DNA from: Hydractinia symbiolongicarpus
Taxonomy: Eukaryota; Cnidaria; Hydrozoa; Anthoathecata; Hydractiniidae
Assembly (NCBI RefSeq): GCF_029227915.1
Contig: NC_079877.1
Coordinates: forward strand, 19,803,851 to 19,867,850
Reading direction: 5' to 3'
Length of the DNA: 64,000 bases
The position numbers and the translations under genes were made by a program. Shown piece after piece: positions 59,834-64,000 of the stretch (within the stretch, counting starts at the first letter, position 1; every line of letters begins with the position of its first letter). The notes below the pieces were generated by a model that searched no databases, was not told where the DNA came from, and was given only the letters and a program-made list of their open reading frames with translations.

Positions 59834-60287
59834 TGTGCACATGTGTGTTAAAAGTGATTTTTTGATTTAAAGTTGTTCCTTAGGTCCCAAATTACCAAAA
59901 AAATATGGGTGGCAAAATCTTTTGTCCCATCGGACCAAATTAGATGACGTCATCACTTTTACAGTCAGCAAAAAAATAATTTCACATTTATATGTCACAT
60001 TATATATCGTTGGAAAGAGGAGATCGAGTGGATCAAAAAAAATGTAAGAACCATGTCTTCAAAACGTAACGTTCGAAAGATATTACTATTCAAACTTTGT
60101 ACAAATTACAGACCGGTAATTTACTGACCCAGCACAAAAATGACTATAACCTGCTCAATAGCGAAGTTTTTTTGTTGAATTTTAGTATGGTATTGGGTCA
60201 CCCTAATGTCTTTCTGTTTGATCAAAATTTATTGTTCAAATCACTTCAAGGGATAATTTACAGACCAGTAATTTACAGACCAAAGCA
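59834..60287. repeat. Left terminal inverted repeat of the 3.4-kb element
   Basis: It matches the reverse complement of 62782-63235 at about 99 percent. An open frame starting MYKLQTGNLL begins inside it and runs on into the body. Confidence 0.95.
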
Positions 60288-62671
60288 GACTTCAAACAGA
60301 AGAGCATCTTTGATCGACAACTGTGTTAGTAACATATGTCAAGTCATTATTAATTGTTTGAAAACAAATAGGCAAAGCAACCACAAGCCAAAAATAGGAA
60401 CCAGTGATGGAGGATTCAGAAATAATTGTGAAACACCCTTCACGGTCGGATTAGGTCTTCATATCTATAAAGAGACTAGGAGTAAAAAGGTGTTAGATTG
60501 TTTATCTGATCTGAACTTAACTGTTAGCTACGATAAAATCGTGAAAATTGAAACAGATTTAGCTAATGCAGTTTCAGAGAAAATGAAAGAAAATGACGGG
60601 ATATATGTTCCCCCAAATATCAAAAAAGGAGTGCCAATTCACTTTGCAGTTGATAATACTGATTTCAAAAATGACACTCCAGATGGTAAAAATGAATTTC
60701 ATGGAACTGGTCAAGTACTTTTTCAAAAGGGTATAAAGAGCATCGAACATCTTGAAATTCCACGCCATAGTGATACAAAAATGAAATTCATCCATAATCA
60801 ATTCAACCAAACATTGTCATGTGAGAAACCAATTCTTCCTGATGAAAAGTTCCCATAGTTTGAAATATTAGGCAATGATCCGATTGTGTATTTAATGTTG
60901 TTTCAAAAGCTGTTCTTCATAATTCACAAATACTTCAACATGCTGATATTGGCTCAAAATGTTATGAAGAATTTGTCACGGAGAGGATAAAAGGAACAAA
61001 ATCGATATGGGTACCGTTAAAAAAAGTGAAAATAGTAACTTTCAAAGATCTTGGAAAATCTATCAAAAAGAGAGTAGGGGATAAAGTTATACAACTCAAA
61101 GAGGAAAAAACGCTACTATCAAGATTTTTAATCACTGCACGGAAACGTCCCGAGTTGGATTTGGAGCACTGTATTGGCAACTTTGAGTTTTCTGTTGTAC
61201 CAAAGGCCTTGTTCAGTGCTGATGGAATTCCATTGGCTTGTTTAGACAAATCAAAATTGATTCACGGTATAGAGGAATTAGCCAGCAAAGGACAAACGAC
61301 CAATGGTTTATCTGGAGAAGTCGAAACAAACAAAGTAATCATTATAGATGGAATGGCTGTTGTGAATCAAACTCCAAAAACACCGGCAGTTAAAACATGC
61401 AAGGTATGTATTCAATTTATCACTATCTTACGTAATTTTCTGACGCACTTGTGAAATACTCTGTTAATTTTTTAAGATTTCGCATCAGCTTTCACAGAAC
61501 GTGTACTACAAATTTCAAGAGGATGTGATGAAATACGATTGGTATTTGATCGCTATATAGAAAACTCCTTGAAAGCACGGACAAGAAAGCATCGTACATC
61601 TGGTAATGAAGTTCGATACAAAGTATCAGACAACACCAATATTTCATCCATTAGTCTCAAGCAATTTCTTTCCCACATTGATACAAAGCAAGCTTTAACC
61701 ATCTATCTGGCAAAGAAAGTGATGGAGGCTCTTTCATCATTGCATATTCGGTATATAGTGACTTATGATACTAAAATGGAATCAAATTTTGTTGATTGCA
61801 GAATACACGACCACGAAGAAGCTGACACAGCACTTATATATAATGCTATGGATGTTGCACAACAATCTCCTTTCACCAGTTGTATTGTTTACTCTCCGGA
61901 TACTGACGTGTTTCTACTGCTAATTTACTACTATGAGATGTTACCAATAAATACCATTTTTAGAACAGGGCGACTCTACGCGATATTGATATTCGTAATT
62001 GCTTTGAAGCCCTTGGTGCAGTACACGCGAAAGCTATTCTTGGTTTTTATACGTTCACAGGGTGTGACCAAACTGGGCGTTTCAACAAGAAATCGAAGTT
62101 TGCTTGGCTGAAGATTTTTTTACAGGCAGATAATGAGGTGGTTCTGGCATTATCGACACTTGGAAGTACTGTCGAACTTCCTAATCTGGAAACACTGGAA
62201 AGCTTAGAACGTTTCGTGGTTTCAATGTATAAGGGGAATAAATGTCCTGCAGACGTGGTATCACTATCTCAATTGCGTTGGCATTTATTCTCCAAATGTC
62301 AGTGTGATGCTGATATGTTACCACCAACATTAGCTGCATTGAAGTACAAAATATTCAGGTGTCACTTCATTTCAATGGTTTTACGAAGCTCGCATATCCT
62401 CATTCAACAACTTCCGAATGCAGTCAATTATGGTTGGGATACAGATGAAGTCGGTAACTTATCCCCCATAATGACTGATGAACTTCCTGCACCGTTGGCA
62501 CTCATCGAGTTAAGTTCTTGTAATTGCAAAACAAGTTGCATATCCAACCGATGTAAATGCCGTAAAAATGGTTTTTTGTGCACTGACATGTGTAAATGTA
62601 CGACGTGTCAAAGCAGTGGTGGCGCAAGCGATGAATCCGAGTCAGATGAATATAGTTCTAGTGATGATTAG
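60097..62671 (+). pseudogene. XPG/FEN-like nuclease transposon protein, frame-broken
   Basis: Pieces in order: 60097-60858, with VPIHFAVDNTDFKN; 60890-61402, with CYEEFVTERIKGT and VVPKALFSADGIPLA; 61477-61960, with FDRYIENSLKARTRKH, HDHEEADTALIYNA and SPDTDVFLLL; then 61990-62671 in another frame, with FYTFTGCDQTGRF, FRCHFISMVLRS and a tail CNCKTSCISNRCKCRKNG followed by LCTDMCKC. EEADT, DTDV and GCD match the spacing and type of the acidic motifs of XPG/FEN nucleases (XPG-I region, SxDxD, GCDY). The tail resembles a CXC-type zinc-binding motif. A stop at 60856, a break near 61403-61476 (intron or indel) and an indel near 61970 disrupt it. The function in transposition is inferred, not shown. 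Confidence 0.7.
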
Positions 62672-62781
62672 TGAATGAAACATTGTACAAGCATTGCTGA
62701 AGTTGTTTTTTGTCATTATTTTCAGCAATTTTTTTTTAAACTTTGTGAAATTGCCAGAAAGAAAGTAAACAACTAAACACG

Positions 62782-63235
62782 TGCTTTGGTCTGTAAATTA
62801 CTAGTCTGTAAATTATCCCTTGAAGTGATTTGAACAATAAATTTTGATCAAACAGAAAGACATTAGGGTGACCCAATACCATACTAAAATTCAACAAAAA
62901 AACTTCGCTATTGAGCAGGTTATAGTCATTTTTGTGCTGGGTCAGTAAATTACCGGTCTGTAATTTGTACAAAGTTTGAATAGTAATATCTTTCGAACGT
63001 TACGTTTTGAAGACATGGTTCTTACATTTTTTTTGATCCACTCGATCTCCTCTTTCCAACGATATATAATATGACATATAAATGTGAAATTATTTTTTTG
63101 CTGACTGTAAAAGTGATGACGTCATCTAATTTGGTCCGATGGGACAAAAAATTTTGCCACCCATATTTTTTTGGTAATTTGGGACCTAAGGAACAACTTT
63201 AAATCAAAAAATCACTTTTAACACACATGTGCACA
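62782..63235. repeat. Right terminal inverted repeat of the 3.4-kb element
   Basis: This is the partner of 59834-60287. Its minus strand encodes the same MYKLQTGNLL peptide. Confidence 0.95.
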
Positions 63236-64000
63236 CGAAGCTTTATATCAGAACATAGCAGCCCTCACTAATACGCATATACCTGCAACAACAACACAAA
63301 TAAAAAAACTGAATAACTTTATTTGAAAAAAAAAATCATAAAACGAAAAAAGAATTACCTGAAGTTAAATTTGACGATCTCCAAGCCTTAGTTTCTAAAC
63401 TAGATTACTATACTCGCCAAGGTTTTCTCATTTCACAAGTATATCTCTAACCCATTTTCTTTTTTTTTTCTTTTTATTTTGCCCCCTTCTCTTTTTTCTT
63501 TAAGTAATAAATGTAATGTAATCAAACATAATTCTTCTTCATCCATCTTTGTTTATGTTTTCTTGCGTTTTTTGTGTGAACGTCTTGCGTTTGCGTCAGA
63601 TATTTAAAATTGACATTGCGCATGCTTATGTTGCTTGTGTTTGCACCACAAATGTAAACCAGGCTTAAGCCACAAACGCCCGCATATATAAGGGCGAATT
63701 CGGGTGACTTTTTCGAATTAAATTGGCAGTTGTCTTCTGAAACCCCCCGCACTCAGCCAAAGCATTTCTAAAATGCAATTCCTTGTAATATACCATGCGG
63801 ACGACAGTTGAAAGAAGGCGCTTAAAGAAGAAGAAAGGAGTTTATAAAGTTTATATATAAGTTACAGTACAGTCCAAATGTAAACTTCTGTGTACGCGCA
63901 GCTTGCATAAATAATTACTTTCATAATAGACTATTGTGTTTTACAGAAAATAATTACACTATGAGAAATTGAAAAGATCAGGGAAACTTATTGTATAAAT
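63236..64000. other. Right flank, no gene seen
   Basis: AT-rich sequence with poly-T runs near 63460 and no supported feature. Continuation of the PIF/Harbinger gene on this side was sought and not found. Confidence 0.4.

Larger units (their letters stand above)
59834..63235 (+). mobile_element. 3.4-kb DNA transposon with 454-bp terminal inverted repeats
   Basis: The TIRs span 59834-60287 and 62782-63235, and paired positions sum to 123069. Only about three mismatches were noticed over 454 bp. The termini start TGTGCACATGTGTG. The flanks (TTCA on the left, CGAA on the right) show no target duplication. Each TIR has inner sub-repeats TTTACAGACC. The body carries one decayed gene with XPG/FEN-like and Cys-rich domains. 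The superfamily is unassigned; Academ is one possibility because that group has been linked to XPG-type nucleases (from memory, unverified). Confidence 0.85.

Noticed and set aside
59834-63235. Viral genome or Maverick/Polinton
   Set aside because: Long TIRs suggested it, but the element is only 3.4 kb and has no polymerase, capsid or ATPase genes.

Overview
The window is intron-rich, AT-rich animal DNA. Two host genes are recognisable from spliced exons with GT-AG borders: eIF3f (EIF3F, translation initiation factor 3 subunit f) and a TBL1/ebi-type co-repressor subunit (LisH domain followed by WD40 repeats). Around them lies a dense mix of transposable elements: pogo-like and Tc1-like, PIF/Harbinger, a MULE with Ulp1 and PHD domains, LTR retroelements, two LINEs, a tRNA-derived SINE, several fold-back MITEs, and a long-TIR element carrying an XPG/FEN-like nuclease. 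The mix suggests a marine invertebrate, most likely a cnidarian. That assignment is inference. No operons, CRISPR arrays, rRNA or free-standing tRNA genes were seen.

Layout. Positions 1-15954 form a giant palindrome: 1-7904 is the reverse complement of 8096-15954, around a 191-bp spacer. Each arm holds a complete eIF3f gene, minus strand at 949-7113 and plus strand at 8886-15006. The right end of the palindrome is extended by an exact 1086-bp tandem duplication (14883-15968 and 15969-17054) that repeats the last eIF3f exon. A second inverted repeat (15969-19581 against 25970-29582) encloses a truncated MULE-Ulp1-PHD gene (20161-22440) and an inverted copy of the 3' part of the TBL1 gene (22440-25963). 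A third complete eIF3f copy lies at 29459-35587. A decayed Ty3/gypsy-like element follows (about 36957-39330), then a 21-bp minisatellite (39617-39910). The complete TBL1 gene is on the minus strand at 42391-49838, and its 3' part (41705-45228) is the source of the copy at 22440-25963.

From about 50.2 kb the window is nested transposons: an RTE-type LINE 3' end; a CR1/L2-like LINE split in two by a 4.7-kb block holding a copia-like gag-protease-integrase remnant and a Tc1-like pseudogene; a PIF/Harbinger pseudogene; and a 3.4-kb element with 454-bp terminal inverted repeats (59834-63235) whose broken gene carries XPG/FEN-like motifs and a Cys-rich tail.

Apart from the MULE segment and small junction fillers, essentially everything left of 25970 is a copy of sequence present once at 25970-45228. 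In the stretches compared, the copies are almost identical. They differ in microsatellite and homopolymer length and by one noted base change. Either the rearrangements are very recent (template switching or fold-back inversion) or the assembly has folded sequence onto itself. The sequence alone cannot decide between these, and it is the main caution for anyone using this window.
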